Below, piece after piece: positions 37,342 to 46,289 of a stretch of 64,000 bases of DNA. The notes below the pieces were generated by a model that worked only from the letters and a program-made list of their open reading frames with translations, searched no databases and was not told where the DNA came from. Numbering within the stretch: position 1 is the stretch's first letter; every line of letters starts with the position of its first letter. The position numbers were made by a program, and so were the translations under genes. The DNA is from JAPHTQ01 sp050299175 (GTDB lineage: Bacteria > Pseudomonadota > Gammaproteobacteria > Thiohalomonadales > Thiohalomonadaceae). Location of the stretch: assembly GCA_050299175.1 (NCBI GenBank), contig JBNKVM010000066.1, forward strand, positions 1 to 64,000. The letters run 5' to 3'.

Positions 37342-37439
37342 TCTGTAATCTCAAATAGTCGTATTTTCCCTTTGTTTAGGAACTTAGCTGGAACTGGGTA
37401 TCTGAACTTTATGCTGATGTAAACCCCATGTTATGCGGG

Positions 37440-37445
37440 TATAAT
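37440..37445 (+). promoter_or_regulatory. Candidate -10 element for the gsp operon
   Basis: TATAAT followed by CCCCGTGCGC, about 100 bases before gspC in the 205-base gap after the redoxin gene. No convincing -35 element is seen, so an activator may be required. Confidence 0.45.
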
Positions 37446-37546
37446 CCCCGTGCGCATTGTTGTGAAAGCCGAAAAACGGTATTGTGCTCAATGCGTTACA
37501 GAATAATTACAGGGCCATTAATGGTCGCAGAAATTCTGGCGGAATT

Positions 37547-38458
37547 ATGAGCAGATTTATGGAAATGTTTCAGGGTATTACCCTGCCTGTTGGCATGGAT
37601 GTCACGCGCATTGCCGCCTGGTTGAATGTGTTGCTGGTGCTGTTGCTGGCATACAGTATGGCGACATTGAGTTGGCAGTTGTTTGCCACCTCCCAAAGCA
37701 TTACTACGGTTAGTTTCCCTGGTGTATCGAGTGGCGCGATATCGCGCACAAGCGGTCCGAGTTTAACTAGCATTGCGGCACTACATCTTTTCGGCGAGGC
37801 GGGGAGCGTGCCAGCCAGTGATGCTCAGGCTCCGATTGACGCGCCTGAGACCCGTCTTAAATTCACCCTCAAAGGGGTTTTTGCCGGTGATCGCAGTGAT
37901 AATGCGATGGCGATTATCACCAGCGGGGGTAACGATGAAAAAAGCTATCGAGTGGGTGATGTGGTCGCCGGGGCTGCTACCTTGCATCAGATTTTGGGTG
38001 ACCGGGTAATTCTCAAACGGGGCGAACAACTGGAGACGCTTTATCTACCGAAGGAAGCAGATGGTTTAGTGGTAACAGCTGCCCCACCTGTACACAAAAG
38101 GGTAGTGCCAAGTAATATTAACAGCGTCCCGGCGCGTCCACTTCATACAGATAATATAGGGCAATTGCGTCAGCAATTGATGGAAAACCCCCAAGATGCC
38201 TTGCAACTGATCAATGCTCAGCCGGTGATGGAAAATGGGCAGTTAACCGGATTTCGAGTCAATCCGGGCAAGGACCGCGCATTATTTGCCCGAGTTGGCT
38301 TAAGACCCGGGGATATCATTACCGCAGTGAATGGCATGCAGTTGAGTGATGCGACCCAGATGGGGGAGGTATTCCAGCAACTGAAGTCAGCTCAGCAACT
38401 CAATGTGACGATCAATCGCGGTGGGCGGGAACAACAGCTGGATCTTAAGTTGGACTAG
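37547..38458 (+). CDS. gspC: Type II secretion system inner-membrane protein GspC
   Basis: 303 residues. GspC bridges the inner-membrane platform to the GspD secretin. It has a short cytoplasmic N-terminus and one TM (about 22-40). The periplasmic HR domain contains KFTLKGVFAGDRSDNAMAII and YRVGDVVAGAATLHQILGDRV, and a C-terminal PDZ domain has GLRPGDIITAVNGMQLSD. ATG 37547 chosen; the frame is open further upstream. First gene of gspC-N. Confidence 0.93.
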   Translation: MSRFMEMFQGITLPVGMDVTRIAAWLNVLLVLLLAYSMATLSWQLFATSQSITTVSFPGVSSGAISRTSGPSLTSIAALHLFGEAGSVPASDAQAPIDAPETRLKFTLKGVFAGDRSDNAMAIITSGGNDEKSYRVGDVVAGAATLHQILGDRVILKRGEQLETLYLPKEADGLVVTAAPPVHKRVVPSNINSVPARPLHTDNIGQLRQQLMENPQDALQLINAQPVMENGQLTGFRVNPGKDRALFARVGLRPGDIITAVNGMQLSDATQMGEVFQQLKSAQQLNVTINRGGREQQLDLKLD

Positions 38459-38489
38459 CGTGCGAAAAGAACAGACAGGATTGAATGGA

Positions 38490-40571
38490 ATGAGACGTAG
38501 AACGACAGGTTGGGGAAATCGCTGGGCTGCGCTGGTACTGCTGATGTGTGTTTTGCATGCGCCACTTCTGGCGGCAGATGTTGCTAAGCAAAACGCCATG
38601 ACTCTGAACCTGAGGGATGCGGATATTACTTCGGTGATCTCTACTGTGTCGGAGATGACAGGTAAGAATTTTATCGTCGATCCCCGGGTTAAAGGGCGGG
38701 TGACGGTGATCTCCTCCCGTCCCATGCAGGCCGATGAGATATACCAGGTTTTTCTCTCTATTCTCAATGTGCAGGGCTTTGCCGCTATTCCGGGAAAAAA
38801 TGCCATCAAGATTGTTCCTGAAGTGACCGCTAAGCAGGGCGCTATTCCCAATAAAGGCGGCACAGGAGACGAATCGGTCACCCGTGTGGTGCAGGTAAAC
38901 AATGTTGCTGCAGCGCAACTGGTACCGGTTTTAAGACCGTTGCTGCCACAGGAGGCGCATCTGGCGGCGTATACACCGACTAATGTATTGATTGTCTCCA
39001 GTACAGCTGCCAACGTAGACAAGCTGATGGAGTTGATCCAGACAGTGGATCAATCCAATGAATCAGAGATTGAGCTTATTCCACTCAAACACGCTTCTGC
39101 AACGGAAGTAGAGCGTATCCTTAACTCCCTGCAGCAGCAGAATTCCGCCGCTCGCGCGGCAGGTGGTGCTGCTCCTGACGAAGTTAAGATTACTGCTGAT
39201 GGTCGCACCAACAGCATCATTCTTAGCGGCGACAAAGCAGCTCGTCAGGGTATCAAGCAGATCATCGCCAAGCTTGATACCAAACTGGAATCGAGTGGCA
39301 ATACCCGTGTGTTTTATCTCCACTATGCCAAGGCCAAGGATCTTGCATCGGTATTGGGTGGTGTCGGTGAAAGCATTGTCGCCGATAAGTCAGGTGGCGG
39401 AGCGACAGGAGCAGTTGCCTCATCAGGCAAAAGTAAGCTGAATATCCAGGCGGATGAAAGTAGTAACTCGCTGGTTATTAGTGCGCCCCCCGATGTGATG
39501 CGTGATCTGGAAGCGGTAATTCGTCAGTTAGATGTTCGTCGTGCCCAGGTGATGGTCAAGGCGGTTATCGCGGAGGTTTCTACCGACACCTCGCGTGAGT
39601 TGGGCGTGCAGTGGGCATATGACGGATCACCAGCTAATGGTCCAATAGGCGTGATCGACTTTAACGGTAATATGAGTGGGATGCTCCAATATGCGGCTGG
39701 CGGAGGGACTACACCACCTTCTCTAAATGGTCTGAATCTTGGTTTGGGAGAAACTCTCAGCGATGGAACGGTTTATGGAGCGTTGATTCGTGCCCTCTCT
39801 GGTGATGCAAATAACAATATTCTCTCTACACCTACCCTGGTAACACTTGATAATGAGGAAGCAGAAATTACCGTGGGTCAAAATGTGCCGTTTATTACCG
39901 GTAGTTATACCTCCACTGGTTCCAGTTCCACACCAAGTAACCCGTTTCAAACGGTACAGCGTGAGGATGTTGGCCTGACCCTGAAGATTACACCGCAGAT
40001 CAACGAAGGTAACGCGGTACGTATGGAAATCTCTCAGGAGGTTTCCAGCATTAGTGGCAGTGCAGCATCTGCGGTAGACCTTATTACCAATAAGCGAGCG
40101 ATCAAGACGACAGTGATGGTTGATGACGGGAATATCCTGGTGTTGGGTGGCCTCATCGATGACCAACTAATAGAGAAAGAACAGAAAGTACCGTTGTTGG
40201 GTGATATTCCTGTGTTGGGCTGGTTCTTTAGTTATCAATCGACGCAAAAAGTGAAGCGCGATTTGATGGTGTTCCTGCATCCACGCATTATGCGTGGTGG
40301 TGAATTGAGTAATCAGCTTTCATCCGCCAAATACAATTATATGCGGGCACAGCAGTTGAATGTTCGCGATAGAGGGGTTGCATTGATGTACGATGATGTT
40401 TCTCCACTTTTGCCTGAAATGAAAGATTTCCTCGAGTTGCCTCCACCCTATGATACGGTACCCGGTGCACGGCAGGATGACTCTGTAGAACCGGTTGCCA
40501 AGGAACCTGAACCTACTGCAGAGCAGGATCAGTCAATGGCGATTGCTCCACGAGTTCTGGTGGCGGAGTAA
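38490..40571 (+). CDS. gspD: Type II secretion system secretin GspD
   Basis: 693 residues, the outer-membrane secretin pore. A signal peptide ends near LLAADVA (about residue 28). N0 begins MTLNLRDADITSVISTVSEM, then N1-N3 repeats (KNFIVDPRVKGRVTVIS, VNNVAAAQLVPVLRP, FYLHYAKAKDLASVLGG). The secretin core contains LSTPTLVTLDNEEAEITVGQNVP and the late VLGGLIDDQLIEKEQKVPLLGDIPVLG. Start ATG 38490 has AGGA nine bases upstream; GTG 38460 is an alternative. No pilotin gene (gspS) is seen nearby. Confidence 0.95.
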   Translation: MRRRTTGWGNRWAALVLLMCVLHAPLLAADVAKQNAMTLNLRDADITSVISTVSEMTGKNFIVDPRVKGRVTVISSRPMQADEIYQVFLSILNVQGFAAIPGKNAIKIVPEVTAKQGAIPNKGGTGDESVTRVVQVNNVAAAQLVPVLRPLLPQEAHLAAYTPTNVLIVSSTAANVDKLMELIQTVDQSNESEIELIPLKHASATEVERILNSLQQQNSAARAAGGAAPDEVKITADGRTNSIILSGDKAARQGIKQIIAKLDTKLESSGNTRVFYLHYAKAKDLASVLGGVGESIVADKSGGGATGAVASSGKSKLNIQADESSNSLVISAPPDVMRDLEAVIRQLDVRRAQVMVKAVIAEVSTDTSRELGVQWAYDGSPANGPIGVIDFNGNMSGMLQYAAGGGTTPPSLNGLNLGLGETLSDGTVYGALIRALSGDANNNILSTPTLVTLDNEEAEITVGQNVPFITGSYTSTGSSSTPSNPFQTVQREDVGLTLKITPQINEGNAVRMEISQEVSSISGSAASAVDLITNKRAIKTTVMVDDGNILVLGGLIDDQLIEKEQKVPLLGDIPVLGWFFSYQSTQKVKRDLMVFLHPRIMRGGELSNQLSSAKYNYMRAQQLNVRDRGVALMYDDVSPLLPEMKDFLELPPPYDTVPGARQDDSVEPVAKEPEPTAEQDQSMAIAPRVLVAE

Positions 40572-40575
40572 ACCG

Positions 40576-42081
40576 ATGGATGAGCGTGTCGATATCGACG
40601 CTGCTGGTGAAATGGAAGTGGAGCGTAAACTCCCCTTCAGTTTTGCCAAACGCCATCATTTGATTTATTTGCCGCGAGAGCAGCGTCTCTTTCATCGTAC
40701 CGACACGTCCATGCAAAGTATTGCCGAAGCACGTCGTTTCCTGCAACAGCCATTCTCACTTGAGCAGGTCGATAGCGAACGCTTCAACAATCTATTGCAG
40801 TCGACCTATGAACAGTCTGGTAACGGTAGTATGCAGGCGATGGGGGATTTGGGCGAAGAGCTGGATCTGAATGACGTCGCCCAGCAGCTTGCCGAGCCTG
40901 AAGACCTGATGGAAAGTCAGGATGATGCCCCAATCATTCGTCTGATCAATGCATTGCTTACTGAAGCGGTGCGGGAAGGTGCCTCAGATATCCATATCGA
41001 ATCCTTTGAAAATGTCATGGTGGTTCGTTTTCGCATTGATGGTGTGTTGCGCGAGGTGCTTAAACCTCAGCGTGCTTTAGCGCCGTTGCTGGTGTCGCGG
41101 ATCAAGGTTATGGCGCGGCTCGATATTGCCGAAAAACGTCTACCACAGGATGGACGTATTTCGCTAAAGGTGGCTGGAAGAGCTGTCGACGTGCGTGTTT
41201 CCACTCTGCCCGCAGGACATGGTGAACGGGTGGTGTTGCGTCTGTTGGATAAACAGGCTGGTCGTCTCGACCTTGGGCAGTTGGGTATGGACCCGAATAC
41301 CCTGAAAATTATTGACGGACTGATCCATCGTCCTCACGGGATTATCCTGGTAACAGGACCTACAGGTTCAGGTAAGACCACTACGCTTTATGCAGCGCTA
41401 AGCCGACTTAACGACAGTGAGCGCAATATTCTTACTGTGGAAGATCCGATCGAGTATTACCTGGATGGTATCGGTCAAACTCAGGTTAACAGCAAAGTGG
41501 ATATGAGCTTTGCTCGTGGCTTGCGAGCTATTCTGCGTCAGGACCCCGATGTGGTGATGGTCGGTGAGATTCGAGACCTTGAGACCGTGGAAATCGCAGT
41601 GCAGGCGAGCCTTACCGGTCATCTGGTTCTTTCCACTTTGCATACCAATACAGCAGTGGGTGCGGTCACCCGTTTACGTGACATGGGTGTCGAACCGTTT
41701 CTGCTCTCATCCAGTGTAATCGGCATCCTTGCACAGCGCTTGGTACGTAAACTTTGTCCAGAGTGTCGCCAAGCCTACCAGGCCAATGAGCATGATTGTT
41801 CCCGTATGGGCATTCCAGCTGAACAATCGCCGACCCTTTACCGTGCCGGTGAAGGATGTGCGCACTGCAATCAACTCGGTTATCGGGGACGAACCGGTAT
41901 CTACGAACTAATCGCCGTGGACGATACCCTGCGCGGCATGATTCATGACGGTGCGGGTGAGCATGAAATGGAAAAATATGCCCGCCATTTCAGTCCCAGT
42001 ATTCGCAGTGATGGCTTTCGTCGGGTACTCAACGGCGAGACTTCGCTGGAAGAGGTTCTGCGGGTTGTGCAGGCACAGTAA
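40576..42081 (+). CDS. gspE: Type II secretion system ATPase GspE
   Basis: 501 residues, the cytoplasmic motor that drives pseudopilus assembly. An N-terminal domain (N1E/N2E) contacts GspL. Walker A GPTGSGKTTTLY lies near residue 261, the Asp box is ILTVEDPIEYYLDG, Walker B region RQDPDVVMVGEIRDLET, and the His box GHLVLSTLHTN. A zinc-type tetracysteine unit, CPEC (near 394) and CAHC (near 428), is complete, as in canonical GspE. GGCGGAG precedes the ATG, five bases after gspD. Confidence 0.96.
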   Translation: MDERVDIDAAGEMEVERKLPFSFAKRHHLIYLPREQRLFHRTDTSMQSIAEARRFLQQPFSLEQVDSERFNNLLQSTYEQSGNGSMQAMGDLGEELDLNDVAQQLAEPEDLMESQDDAPIIRLINALLTEAVREGASDIHIESFENVMVVRFRIDGVLREVLKPQRALAPLLVSRIKVMARLDIAEKRLPQDGRISLKVAGRAVDVRVSTLPAGHGERVVLRLLDKQAGRLDLGQLGMDPNTLKIIDGLIHRPHGIILVTGPTGSGKTTTLYAALSRLNDSERNILTVEDPIEYYLDGIGQTQVNSKVDMSFARGLRAILRQDPDVVMVGEIRDLETVEIAVQASLTGHLVLSTLHTNTAVGAVTRLRDMGVEPFLLSSSVIGILAQRLVRKLCPECRQAYQANEHDCSRMGIPAEQSPTLYRAGEGCAHCNQLGYRGRTGIYELIAVDDTLRGMIHDGAGEHEMEKYARHFSPSIRSDGFRRVLNGETSLEEVLRVVQAQ

Positions 42082-42087
42082 ATAATC

Positions 42088-43311
42088 ATGGGTGCCTTCG
42101 ACTACATTGCGCTGGATGCCAGGGCCAAAGAACATAAGGGCGTCATGGAGGGCGATACCGCCCGCCAGGTGCGGCAACAGCTACGTGAAAAAGGCCTGAC
42201 TCCTCTGAAGGTGGAGGAAGCGGCACAGAAAGAAGTTCGTGCCGCGAAAAATAAAGGCTTTCAGTTGCGCCGCGGCCTCAGTGCTGCCGAATTGGCCCTG
42301 ATGACCCGTCAGCTTGCAACGTTGGTTCAGGCGGCCCTGCCATTGGAAGAGGCGCTGCAGACGGTTGCCAAACAAAGTGAAAGCCCGAGACTGAAGAGTC
42401 TCATCATCGCTGTACGTTCCAAGGTTCTTGAGGGCCATACTTTGGCCAATGGTCTTGGCGAGTTCCCCCACGTCTTTCCTGAAATCTATCGCACCACTGT
42501 TGCTGCGGGTGAACAGGCCGGACACCTTGATGTGGTGCTGGAGCGCCTGGCTGACTACACCGAAAAACGACAACAGATGCGGCAAAAGATTATGTTGGCG
42601 CTGTTTTATCCCGCCATTCTTACCACGATTGCTATTTTAGTTACCATCGGTCTACTGACCTATGTCGTACCTGAAGTGGTCAAAGTTTTTGACAATATCA
42701 ATCAGGAGTTACCAACCCTGACAGTTATGCTCATCGCGTTAAGTGATTTTCTACGTGACTTCGGATTGCTTTTGTTAGCGATGTTGATCGCGACTATTGC
42801 AGTGTTACGTTATCTGTTGCGCCAGCCTCTTATGCGTCAGCGTTGGCATGAGTTGATGCTGCGTCTTCCGCTTATAGGACGTCTTAGTCGTGGCATGAAT
42901 ACTGCGCGTTTTGCCCGTACCTTCAGTATTCTCAATGCCAGTGGTGTACCGGTGTTGGAAGGTATGCGCATCTCTGCTGAGGTACTGGGTAGTCTGCCGA
43001 TGCGCGACGCAGTGCAGAAAGCCGCAACACAGGTGCGAGAGGGTGGTAGCATTGCGCGCTCGTTGGAGCAGAGTGGCTATTTCCCGCCAATGACGGTGCA
43101 TTTGATCGCAAGCGGTGAATCGAGTGGTCGACTCGATTCCATGCTGGAGCGTGCCGCCGATAATCAGGAACGTGAACTGGAAAGCACTATTGCCCTGTTA
43201 ATGGGCGTATTTGAACCCGTGTTGATCCTGACCATGGGGGTTGTCGTACTGATCATCGTATTGGCAATATTGTTACCGATTTTCGATCTTAATCAATTGG
43301 TCCAGCTCTAG
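42088..43311 (+). CDS. gspF: Type II secretion system platform protein GspF
   Basis: 407 residues, a polytopic inner-membrane protein with two repeated cytoplasmic helical domains. The first (LMTRQLATLVQAALPLEEAL, about 74-93) and second (NTARFARTFSILNASGVPVLEGM, about 271-293) repeats are clear. There are three TM segments, near 172-195, 222-245 and 373-400. The N-terminus MGAFDYIALDARAKEHKG is family-typical. Confidence 0.96.
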   Translation: MGAFDYIALDARAKEHKGVMEGDTARQVRQQLREKGLTPLKVEEAAQKEVRAAKNKGFQLRRGLSAAELALMTRQLATLVQAALPLEEALQTVAKQSESPRLKSLIIAVRSKVLEGHTLANGLGEFPHVFPEIYRTTVAAGEQAGHLDVVLERLADYTEKRQQMRQKIMLALFYPAILTTIAILVTIGLLTYVVPEVVKVFDNINQELPTLTVMLIALSDFLRDFGLLLLAMLIATIAVLRYLLRQPLMRQRWHELMLRLPLIGRLSRGMNTARFARTFSILNASGVPVLEGMRISAEVLGSLPMRDAVQKAATQVREGGSIARSLEQSGYFPPMTVHLIASGESSGRLDSMLERAADNQERELESTIALLMGVFEPVLILTMGVVVLIIVLAILLPIFDLNQLVQL

Positions 43312-43353
43312 TAACTGAACAACTTTGCATTATCAAACAGAGGGATTGTAATA

Positions 43354-43812
43354 ATGTTTTCTGCATCATACATCTATAACAAACGAACCATTCTGTCTCG
43401 TCATGCCGGTTTCACTCTGATTGAAGTGATGGTGGTGGTGGTGATTCTTGGCATTCTTGCCGCGGTCATCGTGCCGAAGATTATGGATAACCCGGATAAG
43501 GCACGCATCGTTAAAGCACGTAGTGACGTGCAGGCGATTAAGGGAGCGCTGGATCTCTACAAATTGGATAACTTCAACTATCCCAGTACTGATCAGGGCT
43601 TACAGGCCTTGGTGCAAAAGCCCTCTGGCTCTCCCGAAGCACCCAACTGGAAGCAGGGTGGTTACCTCGATGGTTTGCTGAAAGACCCCTGGGGACATGA
43701 ATACCAGTATCTCAATCCTGGCGCCCATAGTGAGGTGGATGTCTACAGCCTTGGCGCGGATGGTCGTCCTGGTGGCGAGGGTGTTAATGCTGATATTGGC
43801 AACTGGGAATAA
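43354..43812 (+). CDS. gspG: Type II secretion system major pseudopilin GspG
   Basis: 152 residues. The prepilin peptidase site is GFTLIE (cleavage after Gly 19, with Glu at +5), followed by the hydrophobic helix VMVVVVILGILAAVIVP. NPDKARIVKARSDVQAIKGA, YKLDNFNYPSTDQGLQALV and DPWGHEYQYLNPG are classic GspG, with a Ca-binding C-terminal region (SLGADGRPGGEGVNADI). The leader is slightly long (19 residues). AGAGGGATTG upstream. Confidence 0.97.
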   Translation: MFSASYIYNKRTILSRHAGFTLIEVMVVVVILGILAAVIVPKIMDNPDKARIVKARSDVQAIKGALDLYKLDNFNYPSTDQGLQALVQKPSGSPEAPNWKQGGYLDGLLKDPWGHEYQYLNPGAHSEVDVYSLGADGRPGGEGVNADIGNWE

Positions 43813-43822
43813 TTTTTAGCAC

Positions 43823-44377
43823 GTGAGAATACGATGGTCACCAACAATGTTCTCGTCCAGAGGGTTTACTCTATTGGAACTGTTGGTGGTGTTGGTCATG
43901 GTGGGCATCATTCTTGGTGTCGCGATGATCTCCCTTGGTGATGGTGGACGAGGTGATCGGATACGTCAGGAAGGTCAACGCATCGCCACACTGCTTAACT
44001 TGTTAACCCAGGAATCCGTACTCAACGCAGTTGAGTATGGCGTTTTGCTAAAACCGGATGGCTACCAGTTTCTCCAATTTGTCGACGAACAATGGCAACC
44101 GGTAGATGGAGATGGCTTGCTCGTTGAGCGTAGTCTACCCACCGATATGGAAATTAATCTCTACATGGACAAGGTAAGCGTCTCTCTCGAACCGCAACTG
44201 CTTAGTATCAGCGATGAAGAGAAAAAACTTGAACCACAGCTGATCTTTTTCTCCAGTGCCGAACGGACTCCTTTTGAAATCGTAGTTTCCTACCGCGATC
44301 CACCCGAGCTACGCCAGCGTATCGAAGGACCTATGCTGGGAGATGTACTGTGGCAACGTGAAATGGTGGAACAGTGA
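43823..44377 (+). CDS. gspH: Type II secretion system minor pseudopilin GspH
   Basis: 184 residues from GTG 43823, or 176 from ATG 43847; neither has a clear ribosome-binding site. The prepilin site is GFTLLE, followed by LLVVLVMVGIILGVAM. The rest shows the GspH pattern of QEGQRIATLLNLLTQESVLNAVEYGVLL and a beta-rich tail. Position between gspG and gspI supports the call. Confidence 0.9.
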   Translation: MRIRWSPTMFSSRGFTLLELLVVLVMVGIILGVAMISLGDGGRGDRIRQEGQRIATLLNLLTQESVLNAVEYGVLLKPDGYQFLQFVDEQWQPVDGDGLLVERSLPTDMEINLYMDKVSVSLEPQLLSISDEEKKLEPQLIFFSSAERTPFEIVVSYRDPPELRQRIEGPMLGDVLWQREMVEQ

Positions 44378-44757
44378 ACGCTGCGCATAAACAACATGGT
44401 TTCACTCTGCTGGAAGTACTGATCGCACTGGTGGTGCTGGCCGTTGCACTGGCCAGTTTGGTGAAAGGGGTCGGTGGCAACGCGTCAAACGAGGCCTATC
44501 TGCGTGACAAGACACTGGCGCAGTGGGTGGCACTGAATGTGGTGGCTGAGATGCAACTGGCAGAAAAGTGGCCCGACAAAGGCAAGAAGCAGGGCAACGA
44601 GACCATGGGCGGTTATGAGTGGTTCTGGCGTACAGAAATTAGCGATACCTTCGACGAGGATGTGCGCCGCCTGGAGGTAAAGGTTCGCCGTAACGATGAC
44701 ACCGATGAAACACCACTTTCCAGTATCGTGGCCTTTTTGCCCAAGCCAGTGAGCTGA
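44374..44757 (+). CDS. gspI: Type II secretion system minor pseudopilin GspI
   Basis: 127 residues. Short leader, prepilin site GFTLLE then VLIALVVLAVALASLVKGVG. The WVALNVVAEMQLAEKWPD segment is typical of GspI. Its GTG start overlaps the gspH stop by four bases (GTGA), so it is translationally coupled. GspI nucleates the pseudopilus tip with GspJ and GspK. Confidence 0.92.
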   Translation: MNAAHKQHGFTLLEVLIALVVLAVALASLVKGVGGNASNEAYLRDKTLAQWVALNVVAEMQLAEKWPDKGKKQGNETMGGYEWFWRTEISDTFDEDVRRLEVKVRRNDDTDETPLSSIVAFLPKPVS

Positions 44758-44758
44758 T

Positions 44759-45367
44759 ATGAGTTTGGTGCGTACACGAGGCTTTACCCTGTTGGAGTTG
44801 TTAGTGGCGATTACGGTGTTTGCCTTTGTCTCGGTGATCGCCTATTCAGGATTGCACTCTGTTTTGCAGGGTAAGGAACGCACTGAGCAACATGCGGCAC
44901 GCTTGCAAAAATTACAGAGCGCGATGTTGTTGCTGGAACGTGATCTTTTGCAGTTTACTACGCGACCGATCCGTGATGAGTATGGTGATAGTCAGCCTGC
45001 ACTGAAAAGCGCTGACATGGGCGAGTATCTGCTTGAGTTCAGCAGTGGTGGGCGACCTAATCCAGTTGGTCTGAAGCGTAGTGCGCTGCAGCGCATTGCT
45101 TACGGCATTCGTGACAATAAACTGATGCGTTTTCTCTGGCCAGTACTGGATCGTCCTTCTGTCAGCGAACCTTTCTCATTGAAATTAATGGATGAGGTAA
45201 GGGAGTTTAACTGTCGTTATCTCAAATCCGATCGGCAATGGACCGAGCAGTGGCCGCCAATGGGGGGCAATGCCACGGATATGCCACTAGCACTGGAGAT
45301 CACGCTGGAGACGGAAAACATGGGTGAGTTTCGTCGTCTCTTTCCACTGTCACAGGGGATTCCATGA
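44759..45367 (+). CDS. gspJ: Type II secretion system minor pseudopilin GspJ
   Basis: 202 residues. Prepilin site RGFTLLE, helix LLVAITVFAFVSVIAYSGL, followed by the GspJ pattern LQKLQSAMLLLERDLLQF and a beta domain (YLLEFSSGGRPNP, LQRIAYGIRDNKLMR). It begins one base after the gspI stop and overlaps gspK by four bases. Confidence 0.93.
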   Translation: MSLVRTRGFTLLELLVAITVFAFVSVIAYSGLHSVLQGKERTEQHAARLQKLQSAMLLLERDLLQFTTRPIRDEYGDSQPALKSADMGEYLLEFSSGGRPNPVGLKRSALQRIAYGIRDNKLMRFLWPVLDRPSVSEPFSLKLMDEVREFNCRYLKSDRQWTEQWPPMGGNATDMPLALEITLETENMGEFRRLFPLSQGIP

Positions 45368-46287
45368 TACGGCCACAAAATGGCGTAGCCCTGATTACTG
45401 CCCTGCTGGTGGTTGCCCTGGCCACCTCCATCGCTGTGGCGATGGTTTCGCGTCAACAGATCGATGTTCGGCGCAGTGGTAACATGTTGCAGTTCGAGCA
45501 GGCCATGCTCTATATCGAAGGAATGGAGGGGTGGGCAGGACGAGTACTTTACACGGATGTGCAGGACAATCAGATCGACCATCGTGAAGAAGACTGGGCC
45601 ACTCAGTTACCGCCGATGCCTGTGGAAGGCGGACAACTTGCAGGTGCCATTGAGGACTTTAACGCGCGTTTCAATCTTAACGCACTCTACGTGAACGGGC
45701 AGGTGAATATCGTTGCAGTGGATGCGTTTCGTCGTCTGCTTGGACAGCTTGATGTCAACACCGGGGTCACCGAGGCGCTAATCGATTGGATGGACGAGGA
45801 TGACAACCAACACTTTCCTGACGGTGCAGAGGATACGCTTTACCTCGGACTGGAACAGCCCTACCGCGTGGCCAATGGACCGTTACTCAGTAGTAGCGAG
45901 CTGATGCTATTGCACAATATGACCGCCGAGGATTTTGCCAAGCTTGCACCTTTCGTGGCCGCGTTACCCGGTGCGGCGCTGGTGAATGTGAATACCGCTT
46001 CTGCGGAGGTGCTGCAGGCGATGATACCTGGAATCAGTGGGGTGGATGCGGAGACCCTGATCGCTGGTCGGGGTAAAACCGGCTACGCGGATATGAACGC
46101 TTTTATCGGCCAGCAGGTTCTGCAGGGGAAGAACGTACCGACCGACCTGCTTGGAGTCAGCAGCGACTATTTTGTGGTAACGTCACAGGTTCAGTTTGGC
46201 AGGATTACAACGCAGTTTCAGAGCATGCTGTATCGGGATAAACAGACTGGCACACGGCTGGTACGTCGTGCCCAGGGGACGCTGTAG
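45364..46287 (+). CDS. gspK: Type II secretion system tip pseudopilin GspK
   Basis: 307 residues, the large minor pseudopilin capping the tip. The cleavage-site region NGVALITALLVVALA has Thr, not Glu, at +5, which is normal for GspK. Later motifs: EDFNARFNLNALYVNG, LIDWMDEDDNQHFPDGAED (Ca-site region) and VNVNTASAEVLQAMIPG, a helix-hairpin-helix-like segment. Confidence 0.94.
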   Translation: MIRPQNGVALITALLVVALATSIAVAMVSRQQIDVRRSGNMLQFEQAMLYIEGMEGWAGRVLYTDVQDNQIDHREEDWATQLPPMPVEGGQLAGAIEDFNARFNLNALYVNGQVNIVAVDAFRRLLGQLDVNTGVTEALIDWMDEDDNQHFPDGAEDTLYLGLEQPYRVANGPLLSSSELMLLHNMTAEDFAKLAPFVAALPGAALVNVNTASAEVLQAMIPGISGVDAETLIAGRGKTGYADMNAFIGQQVLQGKNVPTDLLGVSSDYFVVTSQVQFGRITTQFQSMLYRDKQTGTRLVRRAQGTL

Positions 46288-46289
46288 GA